64,000 bases of DNA from Rhizobium sp. ACO-34A (GTDB lineage Bacteria; Pseudomonadota; Alphaproteobacteria; Rhizobiales; Rhizobiaceae): NCBI GenBank assembly GCA_002600635.1, contig CP021372.1, positions 62,001 to 126,000 of the forward strand. Reading direction: 5' to 3'. Every line of letters begins with the position of its first letter. Within the stretch, counting starts at the first letter, position 1. Shown here in pieces: positions 1 through 8,883 of this stretch. Below the pieces are notes generated by a model. It searched no databases, was not told the DNA's origin, and worked only from the letters and a program-made list of their open reading frames with translations. The translations under genes and the position numbers were made by a program.

Positions 1-578
1 TCATCGTGGTCGAGGCGGTTGCCGATGACTTTGTCAGCCGCCTGGCCAAGCGCGCCTATGTCCTGCCCTATGGCGATCCACGCGGCGATGTCGTGCTGGG
101 TTCGCTGGTCAACCCGAGTGCTGCTGAAAAAATGGATGGCCTGATTGCCGATGCCGTCTCCAAGGGTGCCAAGGTCGTCGCGGGCGGCGTGCGTCACGGT
201 GCCGTCCATTCGGCGACGCTTCTCGATGGTGTGACATCCGAGATGCGCATCTATTCCGAGGAATCCTTCGGTCCGGTGAAGTCGATCATCCGCGTCAAGG
301 ATGCGGAAGAGGCCATTCGCGTCGCCAACGACACCGAATACGGTTTGTCCTCGGCAGTCTTTGCCCAGGATATCCGGCAGGCGCTCGACGTTGCCAACAA
401 GCTCCAGAGCGGCATCTGCCATATCAACGGTCCGACCGTTGCGGACGAGCCACAAATGCCGTTCGGCGGTGTCAAGGCCAGCGGCTATGGCCGGTTCGGA
501 GGAAAGGCCGCAATCGCCGAATTCACCGACCTCCGCTGGATCACCATAGAAGACGCCGGTCAGCACTATCCGTTCTGA
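1..578 (+). CDS. Aldehyde dehydrogenase, C-terminal part (cut by window edge)
   Basis: This is the last 191 codons of an NAD(P)-dependent aldehyde dehydrogenase, which oxidises an aldehyde to the acid in the cytoplasm. The reading frame is open at the window start, so the N-terminal Rossmann region and the catalytic Cys, expected just upstream, are not visible. Seen here are the EESFGPV motif (conserved Glu that contacts the nicotinamide ribose), the ANDTEYGLSS block, and the C-terminal PFGGVKASGYGRFGG segment. The sequence most resembles aromatic aldehyde (benzaldehyde, vanillin or salicylaldehyde) dehydrogenases by my recollection. The exact substrate is not determined. A strong hairpin follows the stop codon. 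It is transcribed away from the TetR gene and its operon partners lie outside the window. Confidence 0.9.
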   Translation, partial: IVVEAVADDFVSRLAKRAYVLPYGDPRGDVVLGSLVNPSAAEKMDGLIADAVSKGAKVVAGGVRHGAVHSATLLDGVTSEMRIYSEESFGPVKSIIRVKDAEEAIRVANDTEYGLSSAVFAQDIRQALDVANKLQSGICHINGPTVADEPQMPFGGVKASGYGRFGGKAAIAEFTDLRWITIEDAGQHYPF

Positions 579-583
579 AAGAC

Positions 584-612
584 ACATCGGGGCGAGAAAA
601 TCGCCCCGATGT
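584..612 (+). terminator. Hairpin terminator after the aldehyde dehydrogenase gene
   Basis: A perfect 12-bp stem (584-595 paired with 601-612) with a five-base loop sits six bases after the stop codon. No long T-run follows, so it may act as a weak intrinsic or mRNA-protecting terminator. Confidence 0.7.
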
Positions 613-764
613 CTTGGAGTCCTGACCGTTCGGCTTCATGCAATCCATTCGTCGATGACATATGTGAGTGGGGGACGGGACGGCTTAATCTTTGTCAGGC
701 CCACCTCGCAGATAACGGTCGCTGTATGGTCGTCTCCGCACACCGGAGAGTGCATGCGGCGGAG

Positions 765-1475
765 CTATTCGAACGCAATGTTCGAGTCGTCGGCAATAAT
801 GGACAATCGTGGCTTCAAACCGTCGGCCAACAAGGCGAAACACTGCTTCAGGTAGGTCCGTCTATCCTTGCCGCCTGGCCATTGCGGGGTCTGCGAGGTC
901 TTGAGTGACGAGGCTCCGAAAACGACGTCCATGATCATGGCCGCTGCCAGCGCTGTATCGTTTATGCTTACCCGACCGACCGAGTTCTGCCGATCAAGCC
1001 ATTCCTGAAGCAGGGTGATTGATTGCTCCGGGCCTTGTGCCTTGAGGATTGGCACCAGCTCGGGAAATTGATGGCTCTCCACCAGGAACATGGCCATCAG
1101 CGCGTCGCGTTTTCGGCCCGCCTCGTCGTCAAGATCGATCCGGAATATTTGCCCCAACGCCGTTTCCAGCGGAATGTCTGCATAGTCGCCCGGCAGCGCG
1201 AGCATGGTTTGCCGATGGTTGGCGACGACTGCGGCGAACAGATCGGTCTTGCCGGGAAAGAAACGATAGATGGAGGCCAGCGAAACGTGAGCGGCGGCGG
1301 CTATCTCCCCCATCGTCGTCTTGCCGTAGCCACGTTCGAGAAAGAGCAAGGCGGCTACGTCGACAATCGCGGTCCGTTGCTGCGTGTCTGCGACCACTTT
1401 CGGGCGGCCCCGGGGGCGACGCTCATCTGACGATTTCTCCTTCGGTTGGCCTGCGGCCCGATCGGACGTGGACAT
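765..1475 (-). CDS. TetR/AcrR family transcriptional repressor
   Basis: A 236-residue one-domain regulator. After a basic, disordered 25-residue N-terminus (RRPRGRPK), residues of about 30-85 form the TetR helix-turn-helix, with the typical FLERGYGKTTMGEIAAAAHVS and YRFFPGKTDLF blocks. The C-terminal ligand domain is variable, as usual. It is divergent from the RND efflux pair with about 125 bp between them, the standard arrangement for a local pump repressor that releases DNA on binding a pump substrate. A candidate operator palindrome lies in that gap. The inducer is unknown. Confidence 0.9.
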   Translation of the reverse strand: MSTSDRAAGQPKEKSSDERRPRGRPKVVADTQQRTAIVDVAALLFLERGYGKTTMGEIAAAAHVSLASIYRFFPGKTDLFAAVVANHRQTMLALPGDYADIPLETALGQIFRIDLDDEAGRKRDALMAMFLVESHQFPELVPILKAQGPEQSITLLQEWLDRQNSVGRVSINDTALAAAMIMDVVFGASSLKTSQTPQWPGGKDRRTYLKQCFALLADGLKPRLSIIADDSNIAFE

Positions 1476-1503
1476 GATGCTTGCCTCACATTTGACGACT
1501 TTG

Positions 1504-1519
1504 ATATTATGGATAATAT
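1504..1519. promoter_or_regulatory. Candidate TetR operator
   Basis: A perfect palindrome, ATATTAT-GG-ATAATAT, lies between the divergent TetR and RND adaptor genes. Its position and symmetry fit a TetR-family binding site covering both promoters. Binding is inferred, not shown. Confidence 0.45.
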
Positions 1520-1601
1520 TGATTACTGTAAATGCCTGTGGGGATCTGGGTTTGAGAATGGCTCAGCAACAGTCCGGTCGAAGTGAAGGACACGAATTTC
1601 G

Positions 1602-2795
1602 ATGAAAACATTAAAAAGCCTGCGCCTTGTCTGGATTCCGCTGTTGGTGGCCGCATGTAGTCCTTCGGAGGATACGAAGCCAGTGACATCTGCGGTGGAG
1701 GTCGGATACGTCACGGCAAAATCCGAGGCTGTCCCTTATTCCATCGAGCTACGCGGTCGTGTGGTGGCGTTGGCGACCGCAGAAGTTCGTCCGCAGGTGG
1801 ACGGTATCGTCCGCAAAATTGCGTTCACGGAGGGCCGGGAGGTCAAGGCCGGCGACGTCCTTTATGAAATCGACGACCGGAAGTTCAAGGCGGCTGTCGC
1901 GGCCGCTGAGGCCGCGTTGAAAAAGGCTGAAGCCGCGACGGCAAGTGCGCGGACGACGTATGACCGGAACAAATCCCTGGCCGAAACGAAGGCCGTCAGC
2001 GCACAGACCGTGGATGACGCGCAGTCGACGCTGTTGCAGGCGGAGGCTTCTGAAGAAGCGGCTCGGGCAGACGTCGAAACTGCCACGATCGATCTTGATA
2101 ACGCAACGATCAAGGCGGCAATCGATGGCGTGATTGGCGTTTCTTCGGTGAGTGTGGGAGCACTGGTCACGGAAAACCAGACCGATGCCCTTGCGACCAT
2201 TCGCCAGCTGCAACCCGTGCATGTGGATCTTGCCGATACGAGCACAAACCTGCTGCGTATCCGCGACGAAGTCGATTCCGGTAAGCTGCAGCGGCGGCAG
2301 GACGGGGGGCCGTTATCGACGAGCCTCAAGCTCGAAACCGGGAAAGACTATGGTCAGAAGGGTGAGGTCTCACTGGCTGACATGGTTGTTGGCGAGACAA
2401 CCGGGACATTCACGGTTCGAGCGACTTTCCCCAATCCGGACCGGATTCTGGTGCCGGGCATGTTTGTGACTGCAAATGTCGAGCTGGGCACTCTTTCCAA
2501 AGCTTATCGTATTCCTCAGCGGGCGGTCGCGCGCGCCGATGATGGATCGGCTACCGTCTATCTCGTGTCTGACGGCAAGGCGAAACTCCAGACCGTGACG
2601 ACAAATGGTTCGGTTGCGAACGACTGGATCGTTGTCGATGGCATCAAGGATGGCGATCAGCTCATTGTCGATGGCTTCCAGAAGCTTTCGGACGGGGTTG
2701 CGGTTCAACCCGTCGAGGCCACGATCGATGACAACGGCGTGGTCAAGCAGACCATGCAGAACGCAGATGAAGCCACAGCGGGAGAAAGCAAATGA
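1602..2795 (+). CDS. RND efflux periplasmic adaptor (membrane fusion) lipoprotein
   Basis: A 397-residue AcrA/MexA-type adaptor that bridges the inner-membrane RND pump and an outer-membrane channel. The N-terminus carries a signal sequence ending in the lipobox LVAAC (Cys19), so the mature protein should be lipid-anchored. The lipoyl-like half-motif PQVDGIVRKIAFTEG, a long alpha-helical hairpin rich in Ala and Lys (about residues 85-165), the second lipoyl half and the beta-barrel domain (VPGMFVTANVELG) follow in the usual order. The downstream transporter gene overlaps it by 4 bp (ATGA), so the two are translationally coupled. No outer-membrane factor gene is next to them. A shared TolC would be needed. 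Confidence 0.93.
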   Translation: MKTLKSLRLVWIPLLVAACSPSEDTKPVTSAVEVGYVTAKSEAVPYSIELRGRVVALATAEVRPQVDGIVRKIAFTEGREVKAGDVLYEIDDRKFKAAVAAAEAALKKAEAATASARTTYDRNKSLAETKAVSAQTVDDAQSTLLQAEASEEAARADVETATIDLDNATIKAAIDGVIGVSSVSVGALVTENQTDALATIRQLQPVHVDLADTSTNLLRIRDEVDSGKLQRRQDGGPLSTSLKLETGKDYGQKGEVSLADMVVGETTGTFTVRATFPNPDRILVPGMFVTANVELGTLSKAYRIPQRAVARADDGSATVYLVSDGKAKLQTVTTNGSVANDWIVVDGIKDGDQLIVDGFQKLSDGVAVQPVEATIDDNGVVKQTMQNADEATAGESK

Positions 2796-5700
2796 ATCTC
2801 CCGTCTCCGCGCAATGCTCTGGCGAGTTTCTTCATAGGGCGTCCTGTGTTTGCGATCGTGCTGGCAATCAGCACCATGCTTGCCGGCGTGATGGGCATTT
2901 ACTCGCTGTCCATATCGCAATATCCCGACATTTCTCCCGTAACGGTTCGCATCAGCGCAACATATTCAGGCGCGACGGCCGAGGCCGTGGAAAACTCCGT
3001 CACGAAAAAAATCGAAAGCGCCATGACGGGCCTTGATGGCTTGCTCTACATGGAATCCACATCGAGCACCGGTTCTGCTTCGATCTCGCTGACCTTTGAG
3101 AATGGGACCGATGCGGAAATTGCGCAGGTGGAGGTCCAGAACAAGCTTTCACGCGTGGAATCACAGTTGCCTGACGCGGTGCAGGATGAAGGCGTCCAGG
3201 TCAGTCGTTCGCCTTCCGGCATCCTGATGATCGGCAACATCGTTTCCCGTGACGGGCGTTACACCTCCGATCAGCTTTCCGACATCATGTCGAGCCAGAT
3301 CGAGGAGCGGATCGAGCGCCTCGATGGCGTGGGTTCGGTGCAGTCCTTCGGTTCGGGATACGCCATGCGGATTTGGCTGGATCCGGCGAAGATGGAAAAG
3401 TACCAGCTTGTGCCCGGTGACGTGACGGACGCGATCAGCGCACAAAATATCCAGGTCGCAGCCGGATCGATAGGCGCCACGCCGGTTGTGAAGGGCCAAC
3501 AGCTCAAGGCCAGCATCGTTGCCCGCACCCAGATGACGTCGGTGGACGAGTTTCAGAGGATCATCCTCAAAACCTCGAGCGACGGTGCTGTCGTGCGCCT
3601 TGCAGATGTCGCGCGGGTCGAGATCGGCTTGGAGAGCTATGGTCAGAGTTCGACCTATAACGGCATGCCGGCAGCAGGTTTTGGCGTGCAGCTCGCCTCC
3701 GGAGCCAATGCCATCAACACCGCCGAACTCGTTCATGCGGAGCTTGACAGTCTCAAGAGCGGGCTGCCTGAAGGCGTGGAAATCGCCTACTCGTATGAGA
3801 CCACCCCATTCGTCGAGCTTTCAATCGAAAAGGTCGTACACACGCTGATCGAGGCCATCCTGCTGGTCTTCGTCGTGCTGTTGCTTTTCCTGCAGAACCT
3901 GCGTGCGACCCTCATTCCGATGATCGCAGTGCCGGTTGTTCTGCTCGGTACATTCGGCGTATTGGCGGTACTTGGCTACTCTATCAACATGTTGACGATG
4001 TTCGCGATGGTGCTGGCAATCGGCCTGCTTGTCGACGATGCGATTGTCGTGGTGGAGAACGTCGAACGCATCATGCGAGACGAGAAGCTCTCCGCGCGAT
4101 TGGCTACCGAAAAATCGATGGGCGAAATCACCGGCGCGCTGATCGGCATCGCGCTCGTGCTGACGGCTGTATTCATTCCGATGGCATTCTTCTCCGGTTC
4201 CGTCGGGGTCATCTATCGGCAGTTTTCGGTTACCATTGCGAGCGCGATGCTCCTTTCCGTACTTGTCGCGATCATCCTGACTCCGGCGCTCTGCGCCATG
4301 TTGCTGAAGCCCACCCATGGCGGACTGATGGCTCGATGGCTCGGCTGGTTCGACAGGGGTTTCGAACGCCTCACGGGCCGGTATGCTGCTTCGGTACGAT
4401 ATCTGGTTGTCCGGCCTTTGCGCATGTTTGTCGTGTTCGCAGCGCTTCTTGGAGCAGCTTACGGCCTCTACACCAAGCTTCCGACCTCGTTCCTTCCGGA
4501 AGAGGATCAAGGCGTCCTGATGACCCAGATCAGCCTGCCGGAAGGCGCGAACGCGGCTCGCACGCAGGCCGTGATCGATATCGTCGAGGATTATTTCCTC
4601 AATCATGAAAAGGATGCCGTCCAGAGCGTGTTCATGACGCTCGGCTTTGGTTTCAGCGGCACTGGCGAGAATGCTGCAATGGCCTTCGTTCGTCTCAAGG
4701 ACTTCGATCAGCGAAGCGACGATCGCCTGCTGGCATCCGCAGTCCAGCAGCGTGGCTCCGCCTATTTCCGGAAAATTCGAGATGCGGAGGTGTTTGTGCT
4801 GCAGCCGCCGGCGATCCAGGGGCTTGGCCAGACAAGCGGCTTTTCGATGTATCTCGAAGACACCGGCAATAAGGGCAGGGATGCGCTGAGGGCGGCCAGC
4901 AACCAGCTTGCCGATGACTCTCGTGGGAATGCGCTGATCTCGGATATTCGAGGCAATACCCGGACGCTGGAAGCCCAGCTCAAGATCAACATCGATCAGG
5001 AGAAGGCAAGCGCGCTCGGCATCAGCCTTTCCGATCTCAACAGCATGATCAATACCGTCTTCTCGGGAACCAACGTCAACGACTTCATCTACAAGGGCGA
5101 GATCAAACCCGTCTATGTTCAGGCTGATGCCCCCTACCGAATGCAGCCCGGTGATGTCGATCTCTGGGCGGTCAAGAACAGCAATGGCGACATGATCCCG
5201 TTTTCCGCCTTTGCGAGCACGGAATGGGAGCAGGGCTCACCGTCCCTGGCGAGGTTCAACGGTACCGCGGCTATTTCAATCAATGGCTCGGCCGCGTCGG
5301 GGGTGAGTTCCGGCGACGCCATGACGGAAGCTGAAAAGCTGGTTGCCAATCTCGACGGTGGGTACAGTGCCTCGTGGTCGGGCCTGTCATATCAGGAGCG
5401 GTTGGCCGGCTCGCAGGAGGCATTGCTCTACGCGGTGTCGCTCGTGGTCGTCTTCCTTTGCCTTGCGGCGCTCTATGAAAGCTGGTCGATCCCGTTCTCG
5501 GTTATTCTGGCGGTCCCCGTCGGGGTGCTCGGGGCACTGCTGTTCGCCTGGCTGTTCGATCAATCCAACGACGTCTATTTCAAGGTCGGCTTGCTGACCA
5601 CGATCGGGTTGACGGCCAAGAATGCCATTCTGATCGTGGAATTCGCAAAGGATCTCACGGATCAGGGAAAGAGCGCAATCGAAGCGGTCGTGGAGGCAGC

Positions 5701-5947
5701 TCGCCTGCGCTTGCGCCCAATCGTCATGACGTCTCTCGCATTCATTCTTGGCGTGTTGCCACTCGCCCGCGCGACGGGAGCCGGGTCGGCGGCCCAGAAC
5801 GCAATCGGTATCGGTGTGATGGGCGGTATGATCTTCGCGACGCTTCTCGGCGTGATATTCGTACCGCTTCTGTTTGTGACAATCAGCCGGCTATCAAGGC
5901 GAAGGGTCGGGGATCGCGAGCAGGTTGCTCCGACACATGCTGAGTGA
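2792..5947 (+). CDS. RND efflux inner-membrane transporter (AcrB/MexB type)
   Basis: A 1051-residue hydrophobe/amphiphile efflux pump subunit, full length for the family. It uses proton motive force to expel drugs or other amphiphiles through the adaptor and an outer-membrane channel. The N-terminal FFIGRPVFAIVLAI start, the proton-relay Asp pair in GLLVDDAIVVVENVER (about residue 414), and the second-half relay Lys in GLTAKNAILIVEFAKD are all visible. Two large periplasmic loops separate 12 predicted membrane segments. The start overlaps the adaptor stop by 4 bp. The sequence appears intact. An insertion-sequence relic begins shortly after the stop codon. Confidence 0.95.
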   Translation: MNLPSPRNALASFFIGRPVFAIVLAISTMLAGVMGIYSLSISQYPDISPVTVRISATYSGATAEAVENSVTKKIESAMTGLDGLLYMESTSSTGSASISLTFENGTDAEIAQVEVQNKLSRVESQLPDAVQDEGVQVSRSPSGILMIGNIVSRDGRYTSDQLSDIMSSQIEERIERLDGVGSVQSFGSGYAMRIWLDPAKMEKYQLVPGDVTDAISAQNIQVAAGSIGATPVVKGQQLKASIVARTQMTSVDEFQRIILKTSSDGAVVRLADVARVEIGLESYGQSSTYNGMPAAGFGVQLASGANAINTAELVHAELDSLKSGLPEGVEIAYSYETTPFVELSIEKVVHTLIEAILLVFVVLLLFLQNLRATLIPMIAVPVVLLGTFGVLAVLGYSINMLTMFAMVLAIGLLVDDAIVVVENVERIMRDEKLSARLATEKSMGEITGALIGIALVLTAVFIPMAFFSGSVGVIYRQFSVTIASAMLLSVLVAIILTPALCAMLLKPTHGGLMARWLGWFDRGFERLTGRYAASVRYLVVRPLRMFVVFAALLGAAYGLYTKLPTSFLPEEDQGVLMTQISLPEGANAARTQAVIDIVEDYFLNHEKDAVQSVFMTLGFGFSGTGENAAMAFVRLKDFDQRSDDRLLASAVQQRGSAYFRKIRDAEVFVLQPPAIQGLGQTSGFSMYLEDTGNKGRDALRAASNQLADDSRGNALISDIRGNTRTLEAQLKINIDQEKASALGISLSDLNSMINTVFSGTNVNDFIYKGEIKPVYVQADAPYRMQPGDVDLWAVKNSNGDMIPFSAFASTEWEQGSPSLARFNGTAAISINGSAASGVSSGDAMTEAEKLVANLDGGYSASWSGLSYQERLAGSQEALLYAVSLVVVFLCLAALYESWSIPFSVILAVPVGVLGALLFAWLFDQSNDVYFKVGLLTTIGLTAKNAILIVEFAKDLTDQGKSAIEAVVEAARLRLRPIVMTSLAFILGVLPLARATGAGSAAQNAIGIGVMGGMIFATLLGVIFVPLLFVTISRLSRRRVGDREQVAPTHAE

Positions 5948-5974
5948 AGCGGCGTCCCGATTGAGTTCGTCCAT

Positions 5975-6729
5975 GAACGAGAATGTTCCCGATTCTATAA
6001 TCGGGGACGTTAACGAGCTGCTTTCTCTCTGCCCTGATGGCGATGCATTCCCGCATGAACGCGTCGATCATATTGAGCATCCGGATTTTTCCGCCATTGT
6101 GTGGGGGCAGTCCTCGACGAAGTCGCGTGACCAGACATGGTTGGGATATTCCGGCCTAAGCCGGATACACGAGTTGTTGTTCCACCATAACCGTTCGCGC
6201 TTGGTTGCTTGTGAGGCACCTTCGGCTCCCTCCCACCGCCAGATACGCTCGACCCGCTTGACGTTCACGATCCAGCCCTCCTGGTACAGGATTATTACCG
6301 TGATGCGACCATAGCCATAGCTACATACTCGAGAGCGAGCGCCGTGATGTCGGCGATCAATGCCGCTTCATCATCCAGGGGCTTGGCTATCTTGCGTTGC
6401 GTGGAACGATGCTGGCCAAGAGCCTGGCATGCCCATCTCTCGGACACCTTCAGTTCATCGATCACATGGTCCACGCAAGCGCGACGACGAGCGGGGCTCA
6501 GAAGTCTCCCTTGGCGTTCAGCAGGCAAATGATTCACTGGATCATTTGCTTGTCCGCTTTACCTAGTCACCCTTCAGGCCGCCGTACTCAGAACGCCACC
6601 GGTAGTATGTAACTTCCGTCACGCCTGTCGAGCGGATCGCTCCGCCCTCGATTCGCGCTGCGTATTCAGCACGCCAACCTAACGAAGCTTCGTGACGATC
6701 TCTTCTGCCTTACGTCTTTTCGATGCCAT
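5975..6729 (-). pseudogene. Decayed IS3-family insertion sequence (orfA and orfB remnants)
   Basis: Read on the minus strand, a transposase orfA starts at 6729 (MASKRRKAEEIVTKLR) and hits an in-frame TAG where the family has Gln, a CAG-to-TAG nonsense change. Its C-terminal block GVTEVTYYRWRSEYGGLKG can still be read near 6560-6620 in another frame. The orfB N-terminus (RRACVDHVIDELKVSERWACQALGQHRSTQRK) runs 6537-6340, then breaks by frameshift at a segment that should read like YGYGRIT. The DDE-domain lead-in (NVKRVERIWR, RLRPEYPNHVWS.DFVED) continues at 6268-6090 with further breaks, ending near MIDAFMRECIAIRAERK. No functional transposase can be made. I could not place the terminal inverted repeats. 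Confidence 0.85.
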
Positions 6730-6843
6730 TTCAATGCCCTTCTGAAGCTCGCAAGCCATACTTCATAAAAGATCACTTTTCAGGGGCCGGCACGGTCTCA
6801 GTTCGGGGCCGGAGATGGTCCGGCTCCGTATGATATCAGCGGC

Positions 6844-7776
6844 TCAGCGTGCCCCCCGCACGAAGCTCTCGCCCAAGGCCTGCGGAAGGCTCGCCTTCCG
6901 GCCGGCGACGAGCAGGACCATCATCACCATCGCAAAAGGCAGCATCTGGATGACGTCGGTGGGCACATTCACCCCCGCCACCTGCAGCGCCGTGGTAAGC
7001 GAAAGACTGGCTCCGAAAAGCAATGCTCCTCCAAGGACCCAGAGCGGACGTCCTCGTGCCAGCATGGCAAGAACGATGGCGATGAAGCCGTTGCCATGGC
7101 TCATGAAGGGGATGAAGACGCCGGCGACAGCCACCGACATGAAAGCGCCGCCAAGCCCCGCCAGCGCGCCGGTGGCCAGAACGGCAAGGCTGCGGGTGCG
7201 GAACACGTCCACGCCCATGGCGTCCAGTGCCGCGGGCTTGTCGCCGGCAGCCTGCAGGACGGAGCCGAGATGGGTCATCCGGTACACCCAGGCAAAGAGC
7301 GCGACGAAGGCAATTGCCAGGTAAACGACCGGATTATGGTTGAAGAGGATCGGCCCGAGTACGGGAATGTCGGACAGGGGCCATATCGGCCATTTCGATA
7401 CACCGTCGAGACGCGGGTAGCTCCGGGAGAACTGCACGAAATGCAATAGGGCCGTGAGACCCTGAACCGCAAGCGTCAACGCGATCCCGATCACGATCTG
7501 GTTGAGACCCAAGCGGACGCAGAACAGCACCATGAAGGCAGCGATGAATGCGCCTGCCGAGGCGCCGCTGACAAAGCCCAGCGCCGGACTGCCGCTCGCC
7601 CAGGCGACGAGAAAGCCGGCATAGGCGCCTGCGAGGATCATGCCCTCGAGACCGATGTTCAGTACGCCCGCTTTTTCCGAGAGCTGTTCTCCAAGTCCGG
7701 CCAGCAGGAGCGGTGTCCCGGCCGAGATGGCTCCGAGAAACAAGGTGATGATGAAACTTTCCGTGAAGAGCGACAT
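6844..7776 (-). CDS. BMP-type ABC importer permease, second subunit
   Basis: A 310-residue membrane protein of the simple-sugar/nucleoside (BMP) ABC permease family, about 8-9 hydrophobic segments, resembling the YufQ/NupQ partner. The conserved motif LSEKAGVLNIGLEGMILAGAYAGFL near residue 35 is diagnostic, and the VFRTRSLAVLATGALAGLGGAFMSV block holds the coupling loop. It is the last gene of a four-gene operon (binding protein, ATPase, permease, permease) and starts 15 bp after the preceding permease. The family imports purine nucleosides and related heterocycles as well as sugars. The real substrate is not readable from sequence, but the neighbouring pyridine catabolic cluster makes a B6-like compound a candidate. 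Confidence 0.92.
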   Translation of the reverse strand: MSLFTESFIITLFLGAISAGTPLLLAGLGEQLSEKAGVLNIGLEGMILAGAYAGFLVAWASGSPALGFVSGASAGAFIAAFMVLFCVRLGLNQIVIGIALTLAVQGLTALLHFVQFSRSYPRLDGVSKWPIWPLSDIPVLGPILFNHNPVVYLAIAFVALFAWVYRMTHLGSVLQAAGDKPAALDAMGVDVFRTRSLAVLATGALAGLGGAFMSVAVAGVFIPFMSHGNGFIAIVLAMLARGRPLWVLGGALLFGASLSLTTALQVAGVNVPTDVIQMLPFAMVMMVLLVAGRKASLPQALGESFVRGAR

Positions 7777-7791
7777 GTATCGAACCTTTGC

Positions 7792-8883
7792 TCAGGGCTT
7801 CGCGCTGTAATGCCGACGCTTGTCCAGGTACTCGGCGAGCCCCAGCGTAATCAGCAGGAGTGCGACGATGACCAGCGAGAAGAAACTTGGCACGCCAAGT
7901 CGCCGGGCGGCGCTTTCGCCACCAATGGTGAGGGCGGAGAACAGGAAGACATAGGCAATCGAGCCGAAGCCGTTGAGTCTTGCCAGAAACACCAGCGGCA
8001 CGACGGTCAGGCTGTAGGCCGGGTTCCAGTCGGCCCGTACATTGCCCTGGGTGCCGAGAATATCGACGGCACCCGACAGCCCTGCGAGGCCGGCCGAAAT
8101 GGCGAAGACCGCAATCGTCAGTTTTGGCACCGAAAGTCCCGCATGAACGGCCGCCCGGGGATTGGCGCCGACAAGACGCAGACGCATGCCGAAGGACGTG
8201 CGCGTCATCATCAGGTGCACCACCACGATTGCGATCAGGCCGATGATCAGGCCGGATGAGACGGTCGTATCGAACAGTTTCGGCAGACGGGCCTCGACTG
8301 GGAGAGTGCGGGTCTGGGGCGTCGTGGTGGCGGGATCGAGAAAGGCGAGCTTCACCAACACGTTGGCAAAGGACACCCCGAGAAAACTCATCATCAGCGT
8401 CGTGATGATTTCGTTGATCCCATGCCAGGCTTTCAGCAAGGCCGGCAGGATGCCCCACAGCGCGCCGATCACGGCGCCGATAACAAGGCCAATCGCCAGA
8501 TTGATCCAGATGGGAAGGCCGGCGCTGAACATCAGCGGCGTTGTCGCCGCCACGATGACGGCGGCAAGCAGAAACTGGCCATCGCCGCCGAGGTTCCAGA
8601 TTCCGGCCCGGAAGGCGACGATCAGGCTGGCGGCGATCAGCAGGAAGGGTCCCATTCTCGTCAGGGTCGCCGACAGGCCGGAGGGTGACAGGATCGCCCG
8701 TTCCACCACATAGGCATAGTAGCTCAGCGGATTTACGCCCATGGCCAGAAGAATGATCCCGCCGAGCGCCAATGCCGCAACGAGCGGCCCGACGCTTATG
8801 GCCAGCACCCGGCCCCAGTGCGGAAACACGCCCGATCTGCCGGAGCCTGTTGTCGTGGCGACGGTCGCTTGTGGTTCGCTCAT
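7792..8883 (-). CDS. BMP-type ABC importer permease, first subunit
   Basis: A 363-residue inner-membrane permease of the YufP/NupP type. Residues 30-50 form the first membrane helix. The conserved FRAGIWNLGGDGQFLLAAV motif follows at about 110-130, and the INEIITTLMMSFLG block and the cytoplasmic RLRLVGANPRAAVHAGLSV coupling loop are all present. It forms a heterodimer with the next permease to make the channel. Its start overlaps the ATPase stop by 4 bp, so translation is coupled. Nothing suggests damage. Confidence 0.92.
   Translation of the reverse strand: MSEPQATVATTTGSGRSGVFPHWGRVLAISVGPLVAALALGGIILLAMGVNPLSYYAYVVERAILSPSGLSATLTRMGPFLLIAASLIVAFRAGIWNLGGDGQFLLAAVIVAATTPLMFSAGLPIWINLAIGLVIGAVIGALWGILPALLKAWHGINEIITTLMMSFLGVSFANVLVKLAFLDPATTTPQTRTLPVEARLPKLFDTTVSSGLIIGLIAIVVVHLMMTRTSFGMRLRLVGANPRAAVHAGLSVPKLTIAVFAISAGLAGLSGAVDILGTQGNVRADWNPAYSLTVVPLVFLARLNGFGSIAYVFLFSALTIGGESAARRLGVPSFFSLVIVALLLITLGLAEYLDKRRHYSAKP

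Noticed and set aside
3821..4606. A 261-codon minus-strand frame inside the RND transporter gene
   Set aside because: Low-complexity His/Arg/Asp composition mirrors the hydrophobic transporter codons. Not a gene.
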